From Actinernus sp. WN-2022 (taxonomy: Eukaryota; Cnidaria; Anthozoa; Actiniaria; Actinernidae): 64,000 nt of DNA. Below are positions 42,232-53,369 of this stretch, one piece after another. Every line of letters starts with the position of its first letter. Position 1 is the first letter of the stretch. The stretch spans positions 146,913,745 to 146,977,744 of the forward strand of contig JAOWCC010001589.1 in NCBI GenBank assembly GCA_030867875.1, in the 5' to 3' direction. A model generated the notes under the pieces. That model ran no database searches and was not told the origin of the DNA. It saw only the letters and a program-made list of their open reading frames with translations. The translations under genes and the position numbers were made by a program.

Positions 42232-42232
<1 letters not shown>
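40556..42232. other. Intergenic; one perfect palindrome, no supported gene
   Basis: A 29-nt palindrome lies at 41185-41213 (arms of 14 bp, TTTCCCGTTCAG and CTGAACGGGAAA). ATGGCGGCGAC near 41,289 and AAGATGGCGGCAAG near 41,912 look like promoter or start-codon neighbourhoods, but no reading frame of weight follows either. Confidence 0.45.

Positions 42233-42262
<30 letters not shown>
42233..42262. repeat. (ATT)n microsatellite
   Basis: About ten uninterrupted ATT units. Confidence 0.95.
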
Positions 42263-42263
<1 letters not shown>

Positions 42264-43127
42264 CACACTTATCATAGAAAGCATGCAAGATCTCAGGGAG
42301 CGAGCCAGGCTGCGCCGTTGCATCATTCCCGCTTTAAAAATACATTTGTCCCTTGAAAACGATACAATAATGGTCAAATTGACCCACTTTGGCCGCTTCC
42401 AAAGGAAATTAAATTCCAGTTCACTCGCAAAAGGGCCAAATTGTCCCTTCTGGCTCAATTTCTGGCTCAATCGCTGAAGTCTGTTAAATATTGTTTTAAT
42501 TAGCATAACAACGCCATATGGTTCTTTCCAACTTACAGTAGATTCGATTTATATAGATTACAATTATAGACACCAATTCTTCAAATCAATATTTTTATTA
42601 AGCATTCAACATTAATAACGTATAACTTATTATCTCGTACAAGCGGCTTAATACATAAATTAAACACATTTTAAAGTAACTGCCTGCATGCTTATAATCA
42701 AAGAAAATGGCACATGCAACTTGTGCATTAAATACCGACGAAGTTAATGCTTGGTACAAGAATGTAATAGTTGTTTAGAAAACAATGTTTAGTACTTTGT
42801 ATATTTGCTGTTGAAAATATAAAACGTACTGTATGTTACAAACTTTATGTCATGTAAATTTTCTTCTGTGTGGTACATAATATAGACATCTACATGTATG
42901 TGTGTTTATGCCATGGCATCAATGAAAATAAAGACATTGTTAATTGAATTACGATTGAGAGTTCTAATATTTATACGAATTAAGCCATGGCTATATACAT
43001 GCATGTATAGCAAAGGATTAGGTACATTGCACAGCTGCTAGAATATACTGGGGTTGGGAAAACATAATGTATGGATATTATGGGTACAATTTTGTATATT
43101 ACTGCATCAACATGGTAAGATATGGAA
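42263..43127. other. Intergenic; nothing recognised
   Basis: AT-rich with no repeat unit or domain. One short frame at 42,283-42,477 is unsupported. Confidence 0.4.
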
Positions 43128-43680
43128 AGTGAAAGGTGGATGTATGGGAAAAAAGACGGCTTTTGTATGGTAATAACATGGTATTGTATGGTAATGACAT
43201 GGGTATTGTATGGAAGATGTATGGTAATGAGTGGGTATTGTATAATAATTACAGTGATGGTATTGTATAGAGGATATATGGTAATGACGGGTTTGTATGG
43301 CAGATGTATGGTGATGACATGGGTACTGTACGGAGAATGTATGGTAATGTTTCGGTATGGGAACTGTATGGTAATGACATGGGTATTGTATGGTAATGGC
43401 ATGGGTATTGTATGGTAATGGCATGGGTATTGTATGGTAATGACATGGGTATTGTATGGAAGATGCATGGTAATGAATGGGTATCGTATGGGAACTGTAT
43501 GGTAACGACAAGGGTATTGTATAGTAATGACATGGGTATTGTATGGAGGATGTATGGTAATGATGTGGGTATTGTATGGTAATTACATGGGTATTATATG
43601 GAGGATGTATGGTAATGACATGGGTGGTGTATGGTAAAGGCATGGGTATCATGGCAAAGGTATTGGTAAGATATGGTAAT
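43128..43680. repeat. 22-bp minisatellite (GACATGGGTATTGTATGGTAAT)
   Basis: About 25 diverged copies follow one another with some units shortened or expanded. Exact neighbours are seen around 43,375-43,460. Because the unit avoids stop triplets in several phases, long open frames exist on both strands (His/Pro/Tyr-rich on the minus strand), but these are artefacts of the repeat. Confidence 0.9.
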
Positions 43681-44221
43681 AATATGGGTAAATTTGCAAG
43701 GAATGGGAATAGAATGGAAATTGTATGGGTATACTATGTCAATGGTATAGGTTTCATATGCCATTTATATGGGAAACCTATGGATTAGTATGGAAAAAGT
43801 ATGACATGTGTGTGGTTTTTATATGGAACAAGTCTGGGACAATGGCTTATCCCATATGCTACCCATAGTATTCCCATTCACAACCATTACCATCCATAAA
43901 TATTAGAAATAATTAATCTTACCTATATATACTCCCCATATATGAAAACAATATGGACATATATGGGAACCATATGGATTTTAGACAAATCCATACTTTT
44001 CCCATAAACTTTTATATGGGCAATGTATGGACCAGATATGGACCACATATGGGTTTGAAAATATTGCCATTTGGACAGCATGTAACCAATATATGGGAAT
44101 CATATGGCCCATACAAATCCCATGCACAACCCATCATATACCCATATATGAAACTTGAATGGGCCCATACAAAACCCATACAAAGGCCATATATGACCCA
44201 TATCAGGCATGTTGGTAAGGG
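43681..44221. repeat. Diverged ATATGG/CCCATA-rich tract
   Basis: The tract continues from the minisatellite, but ATATGG and its complement CCATAT, and CCCATA, appear in both orientations at irregular spacing (for example CATATGGGTTTG and ACCCATATATG). The tract ends within a few bases of the GPCR homology at 44,222. Confidence 0.65.
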
Positions 44222-44757
44222 CCGGTTACAACAAAGCAATGCCAACAAAGACTTTTGGAAATTAATGAGCCACTGCTTCAAGCGACACCACCCCAAACTG
44301 ATACAAAACCTAGACTTGGAACACATAATCATCAACGTGATTATAACCTTCGTCATACCATGCTCAATAATGATAACTCCATATTGCTGTATATTCAAAA
44401 TATCCAGAAATCACTCCAAACAACTCCAGCTGGTTACTAACATCGAGACGAGAAGGAAGGTTGAGATGAAGGCTGCAAGAACGATTGGGATAATAGTGGG
44501 GACATTATTTTTACTGTACACTAGCTCCGTACATTACATTTTCTTACTATTCCCTACTACGCAATCTTGGAATATGTCCACATGCACATTCAAAGAAACG
44601 ATTGAGATGGTTATATTGCTTAGCATCCACTTCCGCATGGATAAACCCTTTTGTCTATGCATTTACAAACCTAGAGTTTAAAATAGTTTTCAAGAAAATA
44701 TTGAAGATCATTTTAGGAAAGATTGGACTCAAACGGTGCTGTTGTATATCTTGTTAG
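44222..44757 (+). pseudogene. GPCR pseudogene, 3' half only
   Basis: The sequence aligns with 56,012-56,555 of the intact receptor from TAACAA onward: the second extracellular loop, TM5, the third loop (RRKVEMKAARTIGI), TM6 and TM7. It lacks TM1-TM4. A 4-bp insertion near 44,522-44,526 shifts the frame after LLYT, so TM7 is read out of frame. The 5' breakpoint coincides with the end of the ATATGG-rich tract. Homology continues downstream past the stop to about 44,945. Confidence 0.9.
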
Positions 44758-44831
44758 CTTCTGACGTGTAACTATAAGTATAGCTGAGCGAGGGACAGTA
44801 GCCTTTGAAAAGGTACTAATATATATTGAAA

Positions 44832-44882
44832 TCTTGTTACTCAAAATATCTTGTTACTCAAAATATCTTGTTACTCAAAATA
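44832..44882. repeat. 17-bp tandem repeat, three copies
   Basis: ATCTTGTTACTCAAAAT is repeated three times; the equivalent position near 56,615 in the duplicate locus has one diverged copy. Confidence 0.9.
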
Positions 44883-45170
44883 TATATACAAAAGACAATA
44901 ATGTAATAAATATCGACAAGAATACTCCTATAATAAATAAATGAATAATATATTTAATATTTATATTGCGCGTGTTCCATTGGAAGATGCGCACATGCGC
45001 ATTACAAATGCCTATAGGCTGACGTATATACTAATCCTTACTAAGTAGTATGTATAAAGTAGTATGTATAGTATGTCTAAATCTATCATATATGCTAATA
45101 AAAAAATGAATATATACAGTATATAAATATCGACGTGCTGCATAACAATGGTAATACGATACTGTTAAGA

Positions 45171-45920
45171 CTATAGTTGATATGCTTTGCCAAAAAGATA
45201 GGTTTTTAGCAACTTCTTAAAAGCCGTAACACTAGAAGCATTACGAATTTTAGCGGGCAGACCATTCCACAGTGTGGGTGTCGCTACCGCAAAAGAGCGG
45301 TCACCCAATGTGATCAATGTTCTCATTCTTGGTCTCTCCAGCAGAAGTTCTTTAGACGATCTAAAGTTATATCTTGAAGTAGTCTTACATTTGATAAGTT
45401 CAGTTATATATGGCAGGGGCGTAGCTAGCCATTTTTGGTTTGTAAGCCCGTTCCAAACTTCATTCAACTAGTTCAACGGGGAAAATGTTCGGATAATAGA
45501 CATGTCCAGAAAGTTTGTAAGCCCGGGCTTACTGGCTTAAAGGCAGCTACGCCATGTATGCCGGAGCGAGTCCATTTATAGCTTTGCAGGTAATAAGTAA
45601 GATTTTAAAATCAATTCTATGTTTAACGGGTAGCCAGTGTAGTTTATATAAAATGGGAGTAATGTGATCGAACCGACTGATATTACAAATGAGTCCAGCC
45701 GCAGAATTCTGCACACGCTGAAGTTTGTGCAGCTGATTGGCTGGCAGGCCATAGAGAAGGCTATTACAATAGTCTATTCGACTAGTAACAAAGGCGTTAA
45801 TTAGGATTCGCACAGTGTCAAAACTAAGAAATTTTCTAATTCTCCTAATGTTAAATAAGTGAAAGAAAGCTACTTTGCAAGTCCTGTTAATGTGGATGTC
45901 CATTTTCAGCTAATACGTTA
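45171..45920 (-). mobile_element. CR1/L2-like LINE 3' fragment
   Basis: On the minus strand two frames encode the C-terminal part of a non-LTR reverse transcriptase. The first has SFDTVRILINAFVTSRIDYCNSLLYGLP and LHWLPVKHRIDFKI (45903-45547); the second has LGDRSFAVATPTLWNGLPAKIR and FKKLLKTYLF (45467-45171). These tail motifs are standard in CR1/L2-type elements. The element is 5'-truncated and interrupted by a small MITE. Confidence 0.9.
45418..45553. mobile_element. Small MITE inside the LINE fragment
   Basis: GGCGTAGCT and AGCTACGCC bound the segment, and GTTTGTAAGCCCG is repeated inside (near 45,438 and 45,509). It separates two blocks of LINE coding sequence that are contiguous in other elements. 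The target duplication is imperfect. Confidence 0.6.
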
Positions 45921-45935
45921 TAGAAATAAGAATAA

Positions 45936-46889
45936 GATTAGAGAGGGTAAAACCGGTCTAATACGACGTTAATTAAGAGCGGCTCTCTATGCTGAGGTGG
46001 AATTGGAATTAGGAAAAATAATGATGGTGTAAAACAGGAAAAGCATGAGAAAAACTGTGGAGGCAAGATTGAGAACCAACAACAAACTCAACTCATATAT
46101 ATGACACAGGAATCGAACCCGGCACAGTGGCGAGCCACCCGGCTCCCATTTTAAAGACACCTGATAGCCAGAGGGAGAGGACGTGTACCGATAAACATGT
46201 AAAATTACAGGTTTTATGTTACCAAAAATGTTTCATATTATCAAAGAGCTATCTGATAAAACAACAACAAAATTACGACGGCTATTACACAAAAAAGGTC
46301 CATTTTATTATGCTTACGCGTTTTACGGAAAGGTTGCAAAGACCATCTAAGAAGCATCGAGTTTATTTTAAACAGCCAGATGTAAAACATGACTCGTTTT
46401 CCATTGAATTGATGAGTTTCAACCAACGAAATTACGAGAAAATTAACAAATTTTACATCCCTTTACCGTTCATGCTCTCATTTAATTATTAGCCCGCAGG
46501 GCATTTAACGTAAACACTGAAACACCTTGCAAAAGTCATTAAGTTTCAGAGCCGAAGCTCGTGTACATTATGTACATCGGTACAACAAGTTCATAGTCAA
46601 AGAGTATTTGGCGATATTAATGCATAATTAGTATAAGGCCCATTTCAGGCGCTGGTTCACTCATGTGCAGAACGTAATAGTCCTTTAAAACGCAGCAGCC
46701 AGGTTGCATCCCAGGAGGATAAAATCATTTGTTCTTGCAGTTCCAAACTCGGGGCAGAGACGAGGCTGAAAGTGCAAATGCTATTGCTTGTACGTAGCTC
46801 AAATGGCCTCTGCGTGATCAATGTCTATTGAAATAAAAGATAATTAAACTAGTAGGCTTATTTTTATCTATTACTCATAGTGGCGTCTG
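45936..46889. repeat. SINE-bearing repeat block, copy A
   Basis: It begins GATTAGAGAGGGTAAAACCG and ends GGCGTCTGAAGT. The first about 210 bp, read on the minus strand, form a degenerate tRNA-derived SINE (head GAGCCGGGTGGCTCGCCACT, B-box region GGGTTCGATTCC). The rest is unique repeat sequence. Copy B is at 50,898-51,859 and a shorter copy C at 56,706-57,175. A 60-codon frame is identical in copies A and B, reflecting recent duplication rather than coding. Confidence 0.85.
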
Positions 46890-49170
46890 AAGTATACCTC
46901 CTGTACCTCCTCTAAGTCCTTCTCAGAGCACTACTGCCTCATTGTTACCACTATCAGGTTCCACTACCAGGTTTCCATATATAGCTCTATATATTACAGC
47001 CAACGTTGTACCGGACGTTATACCACCTACACTATTTGTATATTTTTTTTTACTTTCGTAAAACATAATTATTAGTTTTTTTGTGATTAAAGAATTATCC
47101 TTCCATAGGGATACTGTAGTCTTTCATTTTCCTCATACACACACAATCGCACCACACACTTCCCTGCCGACTCCACACCTATTCTTTTATAGTTCTAACA
47201 AACACACTTATTTGGATTCATGTACCTTGCCTTTATTGAATCCCTCTTCATTTCAACGCGTTGTTTACTTTCCGCTAGCTAGCACTTGTCTCATCCATTC
47301 TGTCTCGCCACACACCATCTACTCCCCAAACTAGAACTACCCATAGTTTAGTTTCATCCGCTTAGTATTACTTTTACAGAACTTTTGGGGGTATTGCTTC
47401 GTTTATCCCACACATTACTCTCAACCTACACAAAATGGCGACTCTTTACAGTCGTACCCAGTCTCACACATGCACAGTTCACAGGAAGCCCACTCCCACT
47501 TACCCCACCTCCGGATCTACCTTAGCACTCCCCCCATTTCGCAGCCTCGTTATAGGCGTACACTCACAGTTTAGTCCCATTCCAAAAGTATTACTTCTAC
47601 CTATTTAAACGATACGTTATTTTGGTGCACATCCGCAATATTACCATTCACGTGGTACCCAATCCCACGCGCCCTTCCTCCAGGTATGCTACTTCCCTGA
47701 ACTCCAGGTTCATTGTTTAACTTTATTCATACCGAGCCCTACGGGAAATCATTTTTGTACGCATTCACCGAGCAGCACCCTCCTCACAGGGATCCCACAC
47801 CCACAGGTCTCAAATGCAATCATTTCGATATTCACTCACTAAACGACTACTTCTTGCATTGTTGCCCTATCTCACACGCCCCTCCTCCACAGGGATCCCA
47901 CTCCTCCACACTAGTACCTTCCCAAATATCGGGCTTGGCACCCTTCCCAGATCTCCAGTCCCTATATTCACTTACATCCCAGCCCCATTAAGACAGCATT
48001 ATCTAGACCAAGTTTTACGGATATTATATACTTTAATTTCCTTCAACACTCACAAAACGGCAACATTTTACAGTTGTTGCCACAGGAATCCCACTTCCAA
48101 TCCCACCTCCCGTTCATTAGCCGTCACTTTAGTATCAATTCCTCCCTGGTTTATCTATGCTTCCCCACAATATCCGGTTTGTTTTCAACCATCCAATCAC
48201 ATATATATAGTTTCCTCATTCGATACTTTAAGCCAACACAACACACATCTTCCCTCTTTCGGCGCGCTATGCACTCCAAGAACGTCCTCGTCAACCACGC
48301 TCAAATCATATTCCTGACGACAAAGGTACATTCACAAACCTATTTTCTTTTATAGTACTGCCTCGTTTTACCTTCATATCTTACTCCCCCCCTCCCCAAT
48401 TTCTCTCCCGATGTTTGTCCCGCTTCTCACTGAGCGCTCTACACCTAGATTTTCAACAATATCCTTTACACACATTCGTGTTAACCGTACCCTAAAGTAT
48501 CCTTATTCCCTACCAATAGTACACCTATTTCACACAACAATATCCCACCTAACCAGCTACCGTAGTACCCAAGAGCAGTGTGTAGGGTAGATATATTTGG
48601 GCCTAGATGTTATTGAAACACACTCAACCTCGTGTTGGCACGCCGCCGATAATCTACCCCTGAAGATAATTATCGGTGTTTGTGTTCTTTGGGAACTCTA
48701 CTTGGGTTTGCTTTCGTATGAGCTCATCTTTTAGGTATCCTTCCCTCCTTCACTAGCCCAGCCGTACCACAACTTTTCTAGCCATTTATACCATGGCCAG
48801 CAGTTCACAAAATTCCCACATTTTTATTACCGCGAAAACCTCGATTTTTTTCCATCGCGTTTTTCACATATTTTTCAATAATTTTCCCACAACCCCATAT
48901 ATTCCTTTATCCTCGGCTTTTTAATTCACACCAATTGCTGGGATCAAGCTTATCCTTCCCTCCTTTACTATCCCAGCCGCCCCACATCCTTTCTAGCCAT
49001 TTACCCTAGCTAGCAGCTCACTTTTTCCCGCCATTTTAACCCAAAAACCCTTCTTTTCTCCACCACACGTTGCAAATAGTTTCCATAATTTCCCCACAGC
49101 CCCACACATTTTCCTTTTTTCGGTTCTTATTCCACACCAATTTTTAGCCCTAAGCTTTCGCCTTTTATTG
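46890..49170. other. G-poor, pyrimidine-rich stretch between the repeat blocks
   Basis: The plus strand is dominated by C and T with scattered A and few G (for example CCTCCTGTACCTCCTC and CTCACACGCCCCTCCTCCAC). Long Pro/Ser/Leu/Thr-rich frames result from composition. No domain is recognised. A strand bias this strong is typical of internal parts of some retroelements. Confidence 0.5.
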
Positions 49171-49172
49171 TA

Positions 49173-50035
49173 TCACAGTGGGCATAAATGACCCTGAAAT
49201 CGCTCACGTTGAGCGTGCCAAAAATGCATAAACTAGCAAAAAAATTAGTTCGACCTCAAATGTAACGAAATTTTGGTAGGTTAATATTAATCTTCAAATT
49301 CAATCGGGTTTGTATATTGTCGTTGTTGTGACGTCACGATGAACGACTCCTTTTAAGGTCAAATTATTCGTTACGTATACGTTTGCAACAAAGCATGTTA
49401 TCACAACAACATAAATATATGTTTTTGAATGCCGCATTTTGAAGTCTCCACGATAAATATTTGCAGAGTTATTAAGAACTTAAGTTTCCTGTGACGTCAC
49501 ATTTCCTGAAGTCATGGGTATGACTTAAATTATGCTTTCTACATTGAAGAAATATACAAAAGACCATATTGAGCCTATTCAGTGTACAATAAGTTCATTT
49601 CTTCGTTAAAACCCGAAAAATACTCATATATTTATTTTCTAAGAGACGTTTTCAAAAATATATGACGTCATAATGATGTATACTCTTGTTCACGGTGAAT
49701 TTTAAAGCAATTCCTATCAAAAATTGAAAATTCTAAAAATATATGATTGTGGGTACAGATGTATTCTTTAAGTTGCTAGATGTTCATGAACAACTATTCT
49801 AAACTCTAAAAGATTAATGAAGAAGTTATTTTGTAAATGGTTTTACATTGAATATTTACCAAATTTAACATTTAATAACTTGTCTCCCTCTTAACTAATC
49901 GAACTCGGGTTTTCGATTTCTTTGTTGTCAAGATGAAATATTTTTTTTTTTTAATTCTCATCAGAAATATATAATTTACTGATTTTGAAAATAAAGCAAC
50001 GTTAGCGATTTGAGGGTCATTTGTACCCACCGTGA
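49173..50035. mobile_element. 863-bp MITE with TA target duplication
   Basis: TCACAGTGGGCATAAATGAC at the left is answered by the inverted GTCATTTGTACCCACCGTGA at the right, with a TIR of about 35 bp. TA dinucleotides flank both ends (49171-49172 and 50036-50037), as for Tc1/mariner-mobilised elements. It is A/T-rich and not G-poor, so it differs from its surroundings. Confidence 0.8.
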
Positions 50036-50037
50036 TA

Positions 50038-50897
50038 TCTCAGTGTACCTCCATTCAATACCGTTATACCTTAGTTTCTATATCTTGGTGCAAATTGCTT
50101 TCGGAAAACATTTTGTTCGGCCCACGCCACCGACCTACCATTCCTTCATGTACAACCTAAATTTTCAGCACTATCCTTTTCACGCACGCACTTATCTTTC
50201 CTTACCCGTCACCACAAGGAAACTACACCTTTCTATTTAGCTTCGCTCGTTATTATCCTATCAATCACTTCCTGACGCTCACCAGCCCTCCCCAGTTCCC
50301 TCCATCGTCCTAGCACAGGTTACCCACCCATTTTCACCCATTTTTACTTTTTTATAATATTTGTTATCCTAAATGTATGCATATATATCTATGGGGTTAT
50401 AATTTTTCACCACCGGGTCCCCCCTACTCCTTTTTATTCTATTTCTGCTTGTTCATTATTTTTCATGTATATTCTGCCATTACATGTGTATTTCCATACC
50501 AATCAGTTCCCCCCTTTTTTCTATCTTTTCAATTCTATTGTTTATTCTATTTTTTCTTTGGTTAGTCCATTTCTAACATGTTTCATCCCCTCACCAGGTT
50601 ACTTTTACATTTTCTTTTTTTCACATTTACTTTTACATTTTACCATGTTTCTACATGTATTTATTTACTTATTTATTTGTTCCTTTTTTTCACTTATTTT
50701 CTTAATTTCACTTAATTTTATTTTTTTGTATACTCCTTACCTACCCACAAGTGCCCCACATACTATACCCTTATTTTGTCTCCCCACCTCCCCTTTCCTT
50801 CCCACAATTAACCACCACAAGTTTATTTGTCTTCCCTCTTCCTCCCTCCTCTCCCGCTCCAAACAACTGAGTCCACGAACAACATAAAAAAAAAAGA
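50038..50897. other. Continuation of the G-poor pyrimidine-rich stretch
   Basis: The composition is the same as 46,890-49,170; the stretch ends in an A-rich run (ATAAAAAAAAAAG) before repeat block B. Confidence 0.5.
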
Positions 50898-51859
50898 TTA
50901 AAGAGGGTAAAACCGGTCTAATACGACGTTAATTAGAGCGGCTCTCCTTGCTGAGCTGGAATTGGAATTAGGAAACAAATCCTGATGGTGTAAAACAGGA
51001 AAAGCAGGAGTAAAACTCTGGAGGCAAGATAGAGAACCAACAACAAACTCAACTCATATATATGACCCAGGAATCGAACCCAGCACAGTGGCGAGCCACC
51101 CGGCTCCCATTTTAAAGAGAAGTGATAGCCAGAGGGAAAGGACGTGTACCGAATAACATGTAAAATTACATGTTTAATGTTACTAAAAATGTTTCATATT
51201 ATCAAAGAGCTATCTGATGAAACAACAACAAAATTACAACGAAGGCAATTCCACACAAAAAGGCCGATTTTATTATGCTTACGCGTTATACGGAAAGGTT
51301 ACAAAGACCATCTAAGAAGCATCGAGTTTATTTTAAACAGCCAGATGTAAAACATGACTCGTTTTCCATTGAATTGATGAGTTTCAACCAACGAAATTAC
51401 GAGAAAATTAACAAATTTTACATCCCTTTACCGTTCATGCTCTCATTTAATTATTAGCCCGCAGGGCATTTAACGTAAACACTGAAACACCTTGCAAAAG
51501 TCATTAAGTTTCAGAGCCGAAGCTCGTGTACATTATGTACATCGGTACAACAAGTTCATAGTCAAAGAGTATTTGGCGATATTAATGCATAATTAGTATA
51601 AGGCCCATTTCAGGCGCTGGTTCACTCATGTGCAGAACGTAATAGTCCTTTAAAACGCAGCAGCCAGGTTGCATCCCAGGAGGATAAAATCATTTGTTCT
51701 TGCAGTTCCAAACTCGGGGCAGAGACGAGGCTGAAAGTGCAAATGCTATTGCTTGTACGCAGCTCAAATGGCCTCTGCGTGATCAAGGTCTATAGAAACA
51801 AAAGATAATTTAAACTAGGAGGCTTCTTTTTATGTATTACTCATTGTGGCGTCTGAAGT
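50898..51859. repeat. SINE-bearing repeat block, copy B
   Basis: Direct-repeat partner of 45,936-46,889, nearly identical over about 950 bp, including the SINE head and the end GGCGTCTGAAGT. Confidence 0.85.
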
Positions 51860-53257
51860 GGGAATAAGTCTGCTATTTGCATAAACCAGCTGGAACAATT
51901 TTCCAACTGAAGAGGCTATATATATATCCCTCTCTCTAATATTTTGTTCCACCTGAAAACGTTCACAGAAGTGAATGGACACACTTATTGCAAATGAGGA
52001 AACATTGTTGCGAAAACATTTGTGAATTTCTATGTTGCTTTTGTGACCAATGGGAAATCAACCGTGAGTCGAGTGTAGTGTATTCAAAACAGTTAATGTA
52101 GTAGGGAGTGTGCGAGGAATAAAAGCAGGCCCCCACCAGCTGTAAGCTGTAATACTCAGCCTGCTATAACAAATACAATATTTTTTTAATTTATTTGTTG
52201 CGGCAAACACTGAAATTCACAAATATTTCCGCAACAATGTTTTCTCGTTTGCCAAGGCCTTAGCGAAAAATGTGTGGTCGTTAGAATGAGAATCAGTTGC
52301 CACTCGGACGCAAACCATATATGTCTGCGAGTCACAAGTAGCACTTCGATCTGCATCACAAGATCTACGATCAGTCTCAAAACTCAAAACTGATTAATCA
52401 TTAAATTTCCTCAGATGTCCTTTAAGAGTTAATATGTAAATGTTTAGAAGAATGTTTAGCATAACAACATACAGTCTCAACAATGAGCAGAACATAAAGA
52501 CTGCTTGCCTTTCGATTCTTTCTTTTCTTCGATCTATGCTATCTCGTGCTACACTTGTCATTAAACTGGTATATTTCTTAAGTTCATCTGACAAGTGTCC
52601 TTATAATTATACATTGCTTTGGGCGTTTTTACAACAAGAAAAAAGGTAATAACAAGCTAAGTGTCAATCATGATTCAACTTTTAAAAAGTGAATTTATTT
52701 AACACCCGTAATTCGTTCTCCTCAGAACGTTTATTTCATATTCTATTTTTCTATAATCTAACAGTTCTTCATGTAAATGATTACGTGTGCGGAATTATTT
52801 TGGTTTAACTTGGCCCAACCTGGCTAGTGACATAGAGTAAACATTGACTGCAACGAGTCCCCCGTTTCAAATCATAGCATGTGCGAGGGCTTCGGGTGAA
52901 GGAAAATAATAAAATATTATAAAGGCATTAACCTATGCATGCATGCATGTATTTTGTGATTTTTTTAAATATATGCACTGATATCTGCATGTCCTTGGAC
53001 ATTATCTGTTTCTCTAAATTCACAGTTTCCCTAGAGCTTCACCCTCGGAAAACGTTTTGTTTCCGAGTCGGAACGGATACTATACATGGTTAAATATGAG
53101 TGAATGTTTCAATCTTCACCACAAGTCGACAAGTAGGTTATAGTTTATGTACTATTACGAGCTGGACTGCACTTTGTACCGTAAAAGCAGTTCAAACAAG
53201 ATCCCAGGAAAACATTATTCGTAACAGTTATGCTAGGGTACATCAGGCTATGCCTAG
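51860..53257. other. Intergenic; nothing recognised
   Basis: AT-rich DNA with no supported frame. A short related pair (AACATTGTTGCGAAAACATT near 52,000 and AACAATGTTTTC near 52,232) hints at a diverged inverted repeat around 51,980-52,240. Confidence 0.4.
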
Positions 53258-53266
53258 TACTACTAT

Positions 53267-53299
<33 letters not shown>

Positions 53300-53366
53300 A
53301 ACGACTACTATAATATTACTGCTGCTGCTGCTGCTGATAATAATAATAATAATAATAATATTAATA
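53258..53366. repeat. Compound microsatellite (TAC)n (GCT)n (AAT)n
   Basis: Tracts of ACT/TAC, CTG and AAT triplets follow one another. Confidence 0.95.
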
Positions 53367-53369
53367 ATC

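Noticed and set aside
42980..43652. Long His/Pro/Tyr-rich open frames on the minus strand and Gly/Met-rich frames on the plus strand
   Set aside because: They arise from the 22-bp minisatellite, which avoids stops in several phases on both strands; no domain or splice context.
43953..44221. Apparent N-terminal extension of the GPCR pseudogene frame
   Set aside because: This part is ATATGG-rich repeat that happens to be open; receptor homology begins only at about 44,222.
47083..50887. Several Pro/Ser/Thr-rich frames of 60-167 codons
   Set aside because: Explained by the G-poor, C/T-rich composition; no recognisable domain.
46310..51457. Identical 60-codon frames at 46,310 and 51,275
   Set aside because: They lie in near-identical copies of a repeat block whose non-coding parts are just as conserved; identity reflects recent duplication.
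45936..51859. Full LTR retrotransposon
   Set aside because: No TG...CA ends, primer-binding site, polypurine tract, gag-pol coding or target duplication could be found.
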